25,309 nt of DNA from Bacillota bacterium (GTDB taxonomy: Bacteria > Bacillota > UBA4882 > UBA8346), in assembly GCA_023410535.1 (NCBI GenBank), contig JAEYPR010000015.1, forward strand, positions 1 to 25,309, written 5' to 3'. The notes beneath the pieces are model-generated. The model ran no database searches, was not told the origin of the DNA, and worked only from the letters and a program-made list of their open reading frames with translations. Both the position numbers and the translations under genes were made by a program. The stretch's first letter is position 1. The number at the start of each line of letters is the position of its first letter. Shown here one piece after another: positions 7,142-14,373 of this stretch.

Positions 7142-8323
7142 TCAGCTAATTTGCCGTTTCAGTTTTATTTGATAAAGCACCCAATATCCGCCTAGCAACC
7201 CGCCTAAGGCCAACAGTCCGCCCTGAACCCCGGCTTGCTTTGCGATATAACTGAACCCCAGTCCAATCGGAATCGCGACGATCCGAAAAGCCAGCGATTG
7301 GAACGATTCAACCGTCGCGCGGATTGCGGAAGGGATCCGGTGCTGGCAATAACCGGCGACCAGCGGTTCAATGATTCCGGCCGCGCCATAGACCCCAACC
7401 ATCACGAGAATTCCCCAGCCATTCCTCAAGCCAGCCATAGCTACGAAGCCGACCGCCATGAGACCGAGCAAAAGGGCGAACAAGGTCGGAAGGGAGCGTC
7501 TTTGGAGGCGGTGCGCCACCCAACTTCCCAGACTGACTCCTAAGCTATTGACCGAACTGACCACCCCGAACCAGCCCAGCGGAAACATGAACCCATCCAG
7601 GTATAACTGCCAAAATTCATCCAGATAACTTAAGCAGACTCCGGTGATTACCCCATAGCTCATCACGATCCACAGTTCCCGATGAACCATAAGGAACTGC
7701 CACGAGCGGCTAACTAAGCGGGGTTGGGTGACTCCTGGCTCCGCGGACGTCCGCACGGTTGGTTCGGTCAGGGCCCAAGCGCTTACGAACGATACAATGA
7801 CACTGCCAAGCGATAACCAATAAGTTGTTACCAAACCATAACGTGCCGCCACCCAACTTCCGGTTAAAGCGGCGAGCGTTCCGGCCAGATAATCGAGAGA
7901 CCGGATTCGTCCCAAAATCCGCTCGAATTGTCGCGTTTGCTCCAGTTGTTTCAACGAATCATACAAGAGGGCGTTGGCTGTGCCGCTGGTCGCCGCTTTG
8001 GCGATTCCGGCGCTGATCATGGCGAGCGCAAATGACCAAAAATTCCAAGCATAAATCAGGATCAGCAATTCCAAACAAGTAAAGAAGCCCCCGCCAACCA
8101 TCAGCCATTTCCGGCTCCAACGGTCGGCCCAATAACCGGTGGGGATTTCCAGGACGCTGACCGTTATCGCGTAAATGATCTCCAGATAGACAACTTGCTC
8201 AATTTCAATCCCGCGCCCGCTCCAAAATAAGCGTTCAATCACATAAGCGAAGACCAAGGCGTGAGAAAACCAATACCCGTACAGAATTTTAACGTTAGAT
8301 TGCAATTTATTAACGACAGACAT
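7142..8323 (-). CDS. MFS transporter
   Basis: This is a major facilitator superfamily permease of 393 residues with about twelve hydrophobic segments, located in the cytoplasmic membrane. The loop between helices 2 and 3 carries EIPTGYWADRWSRK (59-72), the form of MFS motif A common in drug-efflux-like members. The substrate cannot be read from sequence. I placed the start at the ATG at 8323 because AAAGGAG lies eight bases upstream on the minus strand and residues before it (back to 8440) look non-coding and are not hydrophobic. It is monocistronic and convergent with the glycosylase gene. A palindrome at 8472-8483 near its presumed promoter suggests repressor control. Composition is GC-rich, like the polysaccharide locus. 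Confidence 0.9.
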   Translation of the reverse strand: MSVVNKLQSNVKILYGYWFSHALVFAYVIERLFWSGRGIEIEQVVYLEIIYAITVSVLEIPTGYWADRWSRKWLMVGGGFFTCLELLILIYAWNFWSFALAMISAGIAKAATSGTANALLYDSLKQLEQTRQFERILGRIRSLDYLAGTLAALTGSWVAARYGLVTTYWLSLGSVIVSFVSAWALTEPTVRTSAEPGVTQPRLVSRSWQFLMVHRELWIVMSYGVITGVCLSYLDEFWQLYLDGFMFPLGWFGVVSSVNSLGVSLGSWVAHRLQRRSLPTLFALLLGLMAVGFVAMAGLRNGWGILVMVGVYGAAGIIEPLVAGYCQHRIPSAIRATVESFQSLAFRIVAIPIGLGFSYIAKQAGVQGGLLALGGLLGGYWVLYQIKLKRQIS

Positions 8324-8471
8324 CTTCCCCGCTCCTTTCGGTATCAGTTTTGATCCTGATCCGACGGGGGAGCCCGGGAAGGGTATTGGGCGGTTCAAAA
8401 TCAACAGGGTCCGCGAAGCATTGATTTCACCTTCTTTCAATCAAGTGTTTTACAATGGATGAGGTTGACAC

Positions 8472-8483
8472 CCGACCGGTCGG
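8472..8483. promoter_or_regulatory. 12-bp perfect palindrome, possible operator of the MFS gene
   Basis: CCGACCGGTCGG is a perfect palindrome resembling TetR-family operators, which often centre on GACCGGTC. On the minus strand a TAAAAT (plus-strand 8490-8495) would act as -10 and put the transcription start inside the palindrome. No recognisable -35 is seen, and no TetR gene is in the window. Confidence 0.4.
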
Positions 8484-8607
8484 CGTGCAATTTTATGGAA
8501 TAATATTGTAAGAAGTTAGGCGAAATTATTTAAAACCCTTCCGCTACCAAAAAATGAACGCAAACAAAGACAATCGTATTTTCGCTAAGCTTGCCGGTGG
8601 TTGGGCC

Positions 8608-8618
8608 CGCTATAATGC
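8608..8618 (+). promoter_or_regulatory. Possible -10 region upstream of the nine-codon ORF
   Basis: CGCTATAATGC contains a perfect TATAAT at 8611-8616. No good -35 is found at 16-18 bases (TTGCCG at 8591 leaves only 14). The same 11-mer is at 6000-6010, inside the hairpin loop described there. The resulting RNA would carry the ORF at 8675 and end at the 8754-8806 terminator, about 180 bases. Confidence 0.3.
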
Positions 8619-8674
8619 AAATACGGTACCAAAAATCAGACAAAGAGGTATTATTTCAAGTTGGAGGGTTCAAG

Positions 8675-8704
8675 ATGGCTAGAAAAGCAAAAAAATTAAA
8701 ATAA
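8675..8704 (+). CDS. Nine-residue basic peptide ORF (MARKAKKLK)
   Basis: ATG at 8675 is preceded by GGAGG (8663-8667) at seven bases' distance. The product would be nine residues, five of them Lys or Arg. It lies between a TATAAT and an intrinsic terminator, so the short transcript could be a leader-peptide RNA or a small RNA. The ribosome site and bracketing signals are the only support; no downstream gene exists on this strand before the terminator. Confidence 0.3.
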   Translation: MARKAKKLK

Positions 8705-8753
8705 AAAGCCTAAATATAAATGTATGAAATTACTGATACCTTATATTAATAAA

Positions 8754-8806
8754 AACCTCCGGTATTTCATCACAACAATTAACGAAACACTGGAGGTTAA
8801 TTTTTT
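8754..8806. terminator. Long-stem bidirectional terminator
   Basis: AACCTCC at 8754-8760 pairs with GGAGGTT at 8792-8798. The stem continues through GT/AC to TTTC/GAAA with one wobble and one mismatch, giving about 14 pairs around a 15-base loop. AATTTTTT follows on the plus strand and TTTTTATTAATA on the minus strand. It closes both the short plus-strand unit and the XRE gene. Confidence 0.75.
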
Positions 8807-8827
8807 GATGCTTTCATCTTTAAAGTC

Positions 8828-9037
8828 CTACTTCTTCTCCGATACATAAACAACTATCTCATCCAATGGCACATCAAAATATTCGCAGATCTTATGCAAT
8901 ACCTCCATGGACACATTTTCACCCTTGCTCATTTTTGCCATGGTTGATGGCGAAAGTTTCAGCGCGATTCGGAGGTTCTCACGATTCATTCCTTTATCAA
9001 TCAGTAATTTCCACAACGGATTAAACGAGAAGGCCAT
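8828..9037 (-). CDS. Small XRE-family HTH regulator (Cro/C1 type, HTH_26-like)
   Basis: A DNA-binding regulator of 69 residues made almost entirely of one helix-turn-helix domain. PLWKLLIDKGMNRENLRIAL leads into the recognition pair LKLSPSTMAKMSKGENVSME, followed by VLHKICEYFDVPLDEIV, the typical HTH_26 ending. The ATG at 9037 is preferred because GAGGTG lies seven bases before it on the minus strand; the ATG at 9052 would put that site inside the coding region. It is divergent from the SymE-like gene across 273 bases, suggesting that it represses that gene and perhaps itself. Such small Cro-like proteins are common antitoxins or phage-type repressors. Confidence 0.85.
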   Translation of the reverse strand: MAFSFNPLWKLLIDKGMNRENLRIALKLSPSTMAKMSKGENVSMEVLHKICEYFDVPLDEIVVYVSEKK

Positions 9038-9104
9038 TTCATTACACCTCATAGTATGATTGCGGTATTATTCTTCGTTTTCGCAAAGAAATTATTAACA
9101 TATA

Positions 9105-9133
9105 TTGACTATTTCTTTGTATTGATATAGAAT
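9105..9133 (+). promoter_or_regulatory. Sigma-A promoter for the SymE-like gene
   Basis: TTGACT (9105-9110), a 17-base spacer and TAGAAT (9128-9133) give one mismatch in each hexamer. It leaves a leader of about 170 bases before the ATG at 9311, long enough for antisense or structural control. Confidence 0.6.
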
Positions 9134-9310
9134 ATTTTTGTAAAGATAAATAAATTCATTAATATAATTAATATCCTTATCCACCTCGTTAACGTGATGA
9201 ATAATAACCGCAACAACGTAGGGATCGCTTTGCGTAGCTTGCATAAGTTATTCTATATTTTGCCAAGGCTTTCCTCTCTGCAAGTAATAAATTTTGAGAG
9301 GAGAGATGTC

Positions 9311-9736
9311 ATGAAAGGCCAGCGCCAATACACCGTAGGATCCCTCCACAAAAACAACCAAAAAGTCCCCCTCATCCGCTTATCCGGTCATTGGTTAGCC
9401 CAAAACGGTTTTCAAATCGGTCGACCCATCCGCGTCCGTGTCTTGTCAGGTAGCATCAGCCTGGAGTTGCAGCCACCGAAGGATGATCCGCCAAAATCCA
9501 TCGAAGGATTTCTAGTCATGCATCATCAAGGCCATTACGCCATCTGCAACCGGGGATTGTTTCATGAATTGCGCCGGGACGATTGCGTGGCGGTGGAGTT
9601 AACAAAGGACGCTTGGATGACGATGAAAGTCATGCGGGATATGGAAGGGTATTATTTGCAGAATAACGAGATCGCGTTTTATCCGAAAATGGTTTATGGA
9701 CGGTTGATTGATCAGGAAGAAGTTGAGGCGTTTTAG
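9311..9736 (+). CDS. SymE-like (AbrB-fold) protein with C-terminal DUF5348-like domain
   Basis: The start at 9311 is set by AGGAGA (9298-9303), seven bases ahead; upstream in-frame codons from 9194 look like leader. The protein has 141 residues. Residues 18-53 (KVPLIRLSGHWLAQNGFQIG followed by RPIRVRVLSGSISLEL) match the SymE toxin family, an AbrB-fold group. Escherichia coli SymE is an SOS-induced RNA-targeting toxin repressed by the antisense RNA SymR. Residues 63-131 (EGFLVMHHQGHYAI, VAVEL, W, GYYL, YGRL) resemble the small domain DUF5348, normally a stand-alone protein of phage and mobile elements. The combination is unusual. A divergent XRE gene suggests protein-based repression instead of, or in addition to, antisense RNA. 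Toxicity is not shown by sequence. Confidence 0.7.
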   Translation: MKGQRQYTVGSLHKNNQKVPLIRLSGHWLAQNGFQIGRPIRVRVLSGSISLELQPPKDDPPKSIEGFLVMHHQGHYAICNRGLFHELRRDDCVAVELTKDAWMTMKVMRDMEGYYLQNNEIAFYPKMVYGRLIDQEEVEAF

Positions 9737-9862
9737 AGTGACGGTCAGCGCTGCCGCAACCGTGGACGGAAAAGAAAGACAAAAGAAGCAAGGAGATGGT
9801 TTTCGGTTCGCTCGGAAAGCTGGATATGTGAATAAGTAAGCTTGCCCGAACCTCCCGGCGGC

Positions 9863-10873
9863 TCATCCGTTCCGGAACAGTTTATGCGTAACAGTATAAA
9901 CTGTTTTTTTATGGGCGGTTTTTAACCGTTGATACACGTCCCACAGATCAGGGTGGATCAAATAACTCTTATAAATACGGAAATAAGGTTTCGGAATCGC
10001 GCCAAATCCGCTGAAGAACTGTTCGATCGGCTCAATCATCGTCCCCTCAAAATCAAACCGCCGCGTCACGCGCCCGGCGAAGCGGATCGCGTTCCACACC
10101 AGCAAGGAATTGGCGCCGCTGGATTTATGGCGCGGATCGACCCCGGCCAGCAGATAATAGGCGGAGTTTTCATCCCATACCAGATACGCGGCGGCGTGGA
10201 TTGCGCCGTTGCCGTCTTCCGCGTACAGGATCTTGCGGCAGTGCCGGCGGAGGCACGCTTGGTCGATCCGCTGCAGCGCCGCCAGGGAAGTCGGCGGATC
10301 CCAGCCTTGCCGGGAGAAGGTTTGCCGGTGAATCGCGTAAAAGTCGCTTAACGGACAGTCCTCCTTGATCGTCACCTGGAATTCGGCTTTTTTGATTTCG
10401 TGCCGGATATTGCAGCGTAAGCCGGCGTACAGGGTTTCGGCCGAGTCCAGCGTTTCTAATACATAGGTGTATCTTGTGGTTTGTTTAAAACCGCTCCAAT
10501 AGAACGGCAGCCAGTTGGTCACCGAGTAGTGAAAGTCCTGCAGGTACAAAGCAACCCCCAATCGCTGCAATTGAGCGATGACGCCCCGCATGGTTTCTTT
10601 CTCATAAGACAACCTGGAAACCTGTTTTTGCAGCGGCGGGTAATTGATCCAGATCCCGTTGGTCTGCGTCAAAGGCGGTTGCACCACCAGCCGCAATCCC
10701 CACTTCCGCTTAATATAATAGGGAAGCGCCGCCAAAACATTATTTCCCTTGGTGTAAAGCAACACGTCCCAATTATCCGTCCCGCACGCCGCATCCATCC
10801 ACCAATCCCGCGAAAAAATCGGAATCGATTGGTTTTTATTGCAAAGTTCCCGATACCATTCTTTTGCGTTCAT
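9863..10873 (-). CDS. FemAB/GNAT-like acyltransferase (BioF2-like domain) of the polysaccharide locus
   Basis: A predicted cytoplasmic acyl- or aminoacyl-transferase of 336 residues with two GNAT-like halves. The C-terminal half holds the Acetyltransf_6/FemAB-like signature: NIRHEIKKAEF (155-165), AAYLVWDENSAYYLLAG (228-244) and FDFEGTMIEP followed by FFSGFGAIPKPYFRIYK (286-302). Relatives are frequent in exopolysaccharide and exosortase-associated loci. The start is uncertain. ATG 10873 and ATG 10888 both lie downstream of the -10 box at 10908-10913, which argues against the ATG at 10960; neither has a strong ribosome site. It is divergent from the LCP gene and probably co-regulated with it. 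The acceptor is unknown. Confidence 0.75.
   Translation of the reverse strand: MNAKEWYRELCNKNQSIPIFSRDWWMDAACGTDNWDVLLYTKGNNVLAALPYYIKRKWGLRLVVQPPLTQTNGIWINYPPLQKQVSRLSYEKETMRGVIAQLQRLGVALYLQDFHYSVTNWLPFYWSGFKQTTRYTYVLETLDSAETLYAGLRCNIRHEIKKAEFQVTIKEDCPLSDFYAIHRQTFSRQGWDPPTSLAALQRIDQACLRRHCRKILYAEDGNGAIHAAAYLVWDENSAYYLLAGVDPRHKSSGANSLLVWNAIRFAGRVTRRFDFEGTMIEPIEQFFSGFGAIPKPYFRIYKSYLIHPDLWDVYQRLKTAHKKTVYTVTHKLFRNG
9876..9910 (+). terminator. Terminator for the SymE-like gene, inside the end of the opposite gene
   Basis: AACAGTTTAT (9876-9885) and ATAAACTGTT (9896-9905) form a perfect 10-bp stem with a ten-base loop running into seven T (9904-9910) on the plus strand. The whole hairpin lies within the last codons of the minus-strand acyltransferase gene. 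Confidence 0.75.
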
Positions 10874-10906
10874 CGACACCCGCCACATTCCAAGATTATT
10901 TTGTAA

Positions 10907-10945
10907 CATTATATGGCATACATTAACAAAATAACCCATATAATG
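10907..10945. promoter_or_regulatory. Divergent promoter region built on a perfect inverted repeat
   Basis: CATTATATGG (10907-10916) and CCATATAATG (10936-10945) are perfect inverted copies 19 bases apart. Each arm contains a TATAAT pointing outward: the plus-strand box at 10939-10944 toward the LCP operon and the minus-strand box at 10908-10913 toward the acyltransferase gene. The -35 of each would overlap the -10 of the other, and neither -35 is near consensus, as expected for activated or repressed promoters. Confidence 0.55.
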
Positions 10946-10978
10946 TTCACTGTATAACACAAAAGGACGGACGGGCCA

Positions 10979-11908
10979 ATGAAAAAATGGATCGGTTGGA
11001 GCGGCGCCGCTATTGCGGTTTTGGGCATCGGCGCGACGGGTTTGGTAACATTATTCAATCCGGGCGTCCGTTTCAATCAGCGCAAATTACCGGTGGTCGC
11101 GGCGGCGCCTGCCCGGCCCCAAACGGCGGAGCGTTACGCGCGGCGGGCAGGGTTTAACATTTTGATTTTGGGCTTGGATACCTGGGAGCGGAGCGCCGGC
11201 CGAGCGGATCTAATCATGGTGGTCAATCTCAACCCGCAGACCCGCCAAGTGAACGTCGTCAGCATCCCCAGGGATACCAAAGTTCCGGCCGGCAGCCGCG
11301 GCTGGACCAAGATTAATCATCTGCATCTGTTGTCGGAAAATCAAAAAACACCCGGCGGAACCCAAGCAATGATCGACGCGGTCTGTAATTTATTGCAACA
11401 AAACCTGAATTATTATCTCAAAATCAACTTTCGAGGTTTTGAAGATTTCATCGATCAGCTGGGCGGATTGGATATTGACTTAGAGCGTCCCGTCAAATTG
11501 ACTTTTAAGAACCAAACGCTGCCCGCGGGAAAAAATCACCTGGACGGCGCGACCGCCTTGGAATTAACCCGGGAACGCTTTTCACTGCCCGCCGGCGACT
11601 TTTCCCGGCAATCTCAGCAATTGCGGGTGTTAAAGGCCCTGGTTCGGCAATTGGTCCGGGCGGATAATCTTCGGAATTTACCCCGGCAAATTCAAGCCGC
11701 TCAAAAGAATCTGGTCGAGACCAATTTCAACCAAGCGGATTGGCTGGCGATCGCCGGATTATTGCACGGGTTGCCCGAGTCCAACCTCCAATATCATCAG
11801 GTTCCGGGCCGGTCGCAAATGGGACTGGATCCGTTGACCCATACCCAAGTATATTATTGGGTTCCCGATCGGGAAAGCGTTAAACGGCTTGGTAAAGATT
11901 ATTTTTAG
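10979..11908 (+). CDS. LytR-CpsA-Psr (LCP) family glycopolymer ligase
   Basis: LCP enzymes move lipid-linked polysaccharides or teichoic acids onto peptidoglycan on the outer face of the membrane. The 309-residue protein has an N-terminal anchor helix (about 7-26). The LCP domain shows NILILGLD (60-67), GRADLIMVV (74-82), SIPRDT (95-100) and a C-terminal TRERFSLPAGDFSRQSQQL (197-215) with Asp207, Arg210 and Gln211. Arg75, Asp77, Arg98 and Asp99 fit the phosphate- and metal-binding set known for the family. An AAAAGGA ribosome site is present. It heads the operon, six bases before the co-polymerase gene, implying that the polymer made here is covalently attached to the wall, or that chain release is its job. 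Confidence 0.9.
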   Translation: MKKWIGWSGAAIAVLGIGATGLVTLFNPGVRFNQRKLPVVAAAPARPQTAERYARRAGFNILILGLDTWERSAGRADLIMVVNLNPQTRQVNVVSIPRDTKVPAGSRGWTKINHLHLLSENQKTPGGTQAMIDAVCNLLQQNLNYYLKINFRGFEDFIDQLGGLDIDLERPVKLTFKNQTLPAGKNHLDGATALELTRERFSLPAGDFSRQSQQLRVLKALVRQLVRADNLRNLPRQIQAAQKNLVETNFNQADWLAIAGLLHGLPESNLQYHQVPGRSQMGLDPLTHTQVYYWVPDRESVKRLGKDYF

Positions 11909-11914
11909 GATGAA

Positions 11915-12892
11915 ATGGAGATTCGTATGATTCCCAAAAACGCCTTCGATCCCGAATACATCGTATTGGATACCAAACGCTACCTCCGTCTGTTCCGGCG
12001 CAAGTTCGGTTTGATTGTGGCCGTGACTTTGTTAACGGTCGGGTTGGCGGGATTGGTCGCGTTTTTGGGGTTGGAACCGGTTTATGAGGCGCAAACGACT
12101 TTATTGGTCATTCACAATCAGACGGAGCAACCGAAAGAAAATGGCGCCGCGAATAATTTGGAGGACTTGATCGCCAATATCACAATGTTGCCCGAGCTGA
12201 CAATCAAATCGTATCTGGAACAAATCAAAAATCCGCTCTTGCTAAAAAAACTCAGCGCCAGACTGCGGTTGAACCCGCAAAAGTATCCGCTCAAACGTTT
12301 GCAGCGGATGATCATTGTCACCGCGATCAAGGATACCAATCTGATCCAAATCCGGGTGGATCATACCGATCCCAAGCTGGCCGTGGCGATCGCCAAGACC
12401 ATTACCAAGTTGTTGCTTGACTCGGTTTCGGAAAATTCCAAGCAGCAAATGGCCAAATCGCTGGCATTTTTAAACAGCCAACTGCAGGACGTGGAAACGG
12501 AGTTGGCTTCCTTGCAGCGCCAAAACCCCGAAGCGGCCGGTGTCAAGCGGCGCATCGCCCGGTTGGAACAGACTTCCAATCTGATGCTGGAAAAGATGAT
12601 TCAAACCCGAATCACCGAGTCGGTGAGCTACGGCGACACCAGTTTGCAGGAGATTTATCCCCCGGCTTTGCTGGATGAACCGGTGCGACCGGATAAAAAT
12701 CTGCTGATGGCCGGCGCCGGTTTGATCGGCTTTGTCAGCGCATTGTTCAGCATCGGAGTTGGGGAGCGGAATCATCCTAAAGCCTATTTCAAAGAGGACA
12801 TCGAATTATTTGCCGGGTTAACGGTAGTCGGTGAGATTCCTCATTTCAAACCGGTCCGGAACGATCAGGTAAGGAGATGGCGTCATGCCTAA
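11915..12892 (+). CDS. Wzz-type chain-length co-polymerase / kinase activator (PCP-2b)
   Basis: A polysaccharide co-polymerase of 325 residues that sets chain length and activates the kinase encoded next. A cytoplasmic lead is followed by transmembrane helix 1 (about 32-53). An extracytoplasmic region comes next with a coiled-coil stretch (about 165-225), then the proline-rich YPPALLDEPVRP (248-259) and helix 2 (about 262-283). A short cytoplasmic tail remains to contact the kinase. This is the Firmicutes arrangement of membrane activator and kinase as separate proteins. Starts at 11915 (AGGA four bases ahead) and 11927 (TGGAG six bases ahead) are both possible; I kept the first. The end overlaps the kinase gene by eight bases. 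Confidence 0.88.
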   Translation: MEIRMIPKNAFDPEYIVLDTKRYLRLFRRKFGLIVAVTLLTVGLAGLVAFLGLEPVYEAQTTLLVIHNQTEQPKENGAANNLEDLIANITMLPELTIKSYLEQIKNPLLLKKLSARLRLNPQKYPLKRLQRMIIVTAIKDTNLIQIRVDHTDPKLAVAIAKTITKLLLDSVSENSKQQMAKSLAFLNSQLQDVETELASLQRQNPEAAGVKRRIARLEQTSNLMLEKMIQTRITESVSYGDTSLQEIYPPALLDEPVRPDKNLLMAGAGLIGFVSALFSIGVGERNHPKAYFKEDIELFAGLTVVGEIPHFKPVRNDQVRRWRHA

Positions 12893-13577
12893 AAAACCTT
12901 GTCAAAACATGTTGGTCAGCCGTTTCCGCACTGATTCCGCAGCGAACGAATCCTTTAAAATCGTGCGCACCAATTTGAAGTATTACGGTTGGACTCATCA
13001 AGCAAAGACGTTGGTGCTGACCAGCACCGATCCGGGGGAGGGCAAAAGCACGATCGCCGCCAACCTGGCGGTCAGCCTCAGCCAGACCGGGAAAAAAGTA
13101 ATTTTGATCGACGCCGATTTGCGGATCCCGGTTCAACACCATATCTTCGCCGTGGAAAACCGGCAGGGGCTGGCGGATGTTTTATCCGGTCGGATCAATT
13201 TATTCATGGCAATTCATCCGACGCAACTGGCCAACCTCTGGCTGTTGACCTCGGGCACGGTTCCCCATAACCCTTCCGAACTGCTGGGCAACGGAAGACT
13301 GGCAACCATGCTCGACGAGCTGAAAACGCTATATGATTTCATTCTGTTGGACTGTCCCCCGGTATTGCCGGTGACCGATACTGTCTTGATTGCCGCAATT
13401 GCCGAGGGCACGGTGCTGGTGGCCCGGGAGGGGGAGACTGACTTAAAACGTTTGGTGGCGGCCAAACGCCAACTCGCCCAGGGCAACGCTCGTCTTTTGG
13501 GGGTAATTATGAATAAAGTCCGTCGCAATAAAAAAGAGAATCGCTATTACCATTACTACAGTTCCCGGCGCGGTTGA
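12885..13577 (+). CDS. CpsD/CapB-type tyrosine kinase (BY-kinase)
   Basis: A cytoplasmic bacterial tyrosine kinase of 230 residues that cycles phosphorylation to control polymer export and length. It has Walker A TSTDPGEGKST (46-56, Lys54), Walker A' VILIDADLR (72-80) and Walker B FILLDCPP (152-159). A C-terminal tyrosine cluster YYHYY (221-225) is the usual autophosphorylation site. An AGGAG site precedes the ATG at 12885, which overlaps the co-polymerase gene, so the two are translationally coupled. No partner tyrosine phosphatase gene (CpsB/Wzb type) is seen nearby. The 77 bases after it contain AACCGG/CCGGTT arms (13577-13614) too weak to call a terminator. Confidence 0.95.
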   Translation: MPKKPCQNMLVSRFRTDSAANESFKIVRTNLKYYGWTHQAKTLVLTSTDPGEGKSTIAANLAVSLSQTGKKVILIDADLRIPVQHHIFAVENRQGLADVLSGRINLFMAIHPTQLANLWLLTSGTVPHNPSELLGNGRLATMLDELKTLYDFILLDCPPVLPVTDTVLIAAIAEGTVLVAREGETDLKRLVAAKRQLAQGNARLLGVIMNKVRRNKKENRYYHYYSSRRG

Positions 13578-13654
13578 ACCGGCGAATATTCATCGTCGTT
13601 CCGGCGCTCCGGTTATTTTCGATCACTACAATTTTATAAATCTAGGTGATTGCC

Positions 13655-14350
13655 ATGCCGTTGACCCGTTCCAAAGAAATCAGCAATGAGCTCGCCTCCG
13701 CGATGTTGCCGGTGACCCTTGGCGAAAACCCGGACCGCTGGCGACGGGGAGTGAAGCGACTGATTGATTTAGTCGTTAGCGCCGGCTTGCTATTGACGGT
13801 GTTGCCATTGCTCCCGGCGATTTGCGTCTTGATTAAACTGGATTCGCCGGGGCCGCTAATTTTCAGCCAAAATCGGATCGGCAAGGGTGGCGAACCGTTC
13901 CGGTTTTACAAGTTCCGGACCATGATTCAGCATTCCGCTACTTTGGCGCAATGGGTGGCGGTAGCCGGGGAGGGTGTCCAGGCCGAGCAGGAAACCTTTT
14001 ATAAGCTGCGCAACGACCCCCGGGTCACCAAGGTCGGCAAATGGTTGCGGAAGACCAGTTTAGATGAGTTGCCGCAATTAGTGAATGTGTTCAAAGGCGA
14101 AATGAGTTTGGTGGGGCCGCGTCCGATCGTGCCCGAGGAGATCGTTCGCTACGGAACGGCTTTTGCGGAGTATGTGACGGTCCACCCGGGAATTACCGGC
14201 TTGTGGCAGGTCAGCGGGAGAAACCAGTTGACCTACCCGCAGCGGGTCGCCCTTAATCAGCAATATATTCGGAACTGGTCGCTTTGGTTGGATTTGACGA
14301 TTTTATGGCGCACCGTCGGCGCTGTGTTGAGCCGGAGAGGGGCTTATTAA
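13655..14350 (+). CDS. Initiating sugar-phosphate transferase (monotopic PGT, WbaP/PglC family)
   Basis: It transfers a sugar-1-phosphate from a nucleotide sugar to undecaprenyl phosphate, the first step of repeat-unit assembly. The 231-residue protein is the short form, without the four-helix N-terminal domain of WbaP. It has one membrane segment (about 38-60), FYKFRTM (84-90), RNDPRVTKVG (119-128), SLDELPQL (135-142), GPRP (154-157) and PGITGLWQVSGRN (178-190). The Asp-Glu of DELPQ is the family's catalytic pair. The ATG at 13655 follows AGGTGA (13644-13649) by five bases, so the GTG at 13646 is not preferred. The sugar cannot be predicted from sequence. Confidence 0.93.
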   Translation: MPLTRSKEISNELASAMLPVTLGENPDRWRRGVKRLIDLVVSAGLLLTVLPLLPAICVLIKLDSPGPLIFSQNRIGKGGEPFRFYKFRTMIQHSATLAQWVAVAGEGVQAEQETFYKLRNDPRVTKVGKWLRKTSLDELPQLVNVFKGEMSLVGPRPIVPEEIVRYGTAFAEYVTVHPGITGLWQVSGRNQLTYPQRVALNQQYIRNWSLWLDLTILWRTVGAVLSRRGAY

Positions 14351-14373
14351 TTCAATGCAAAAGAGGGATCACG

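Larger units (their letters stand above)
8324..8827. other. 504-base stretch between the MFS and XRE genes
   Basis: No ordinary gene is present. The stretch holds the MFS leader, a 12-bp palindrome (8472-8483), an isolated TATAAT (8611-8616), a nine-codon ORF with a good ribosome site (8675-8704) and a bidirectional hairpin terminator (8754-8806). It is AT-rich after about 8490. Confidence 0.6.

Noticed and set aside
13577..13614. AACCGG/CCGGTT arms between kinase and transferase genes as a terminator
   Set aside because: The six-base arms enclose a long loop and only ATTTTC follows, too weak to call.
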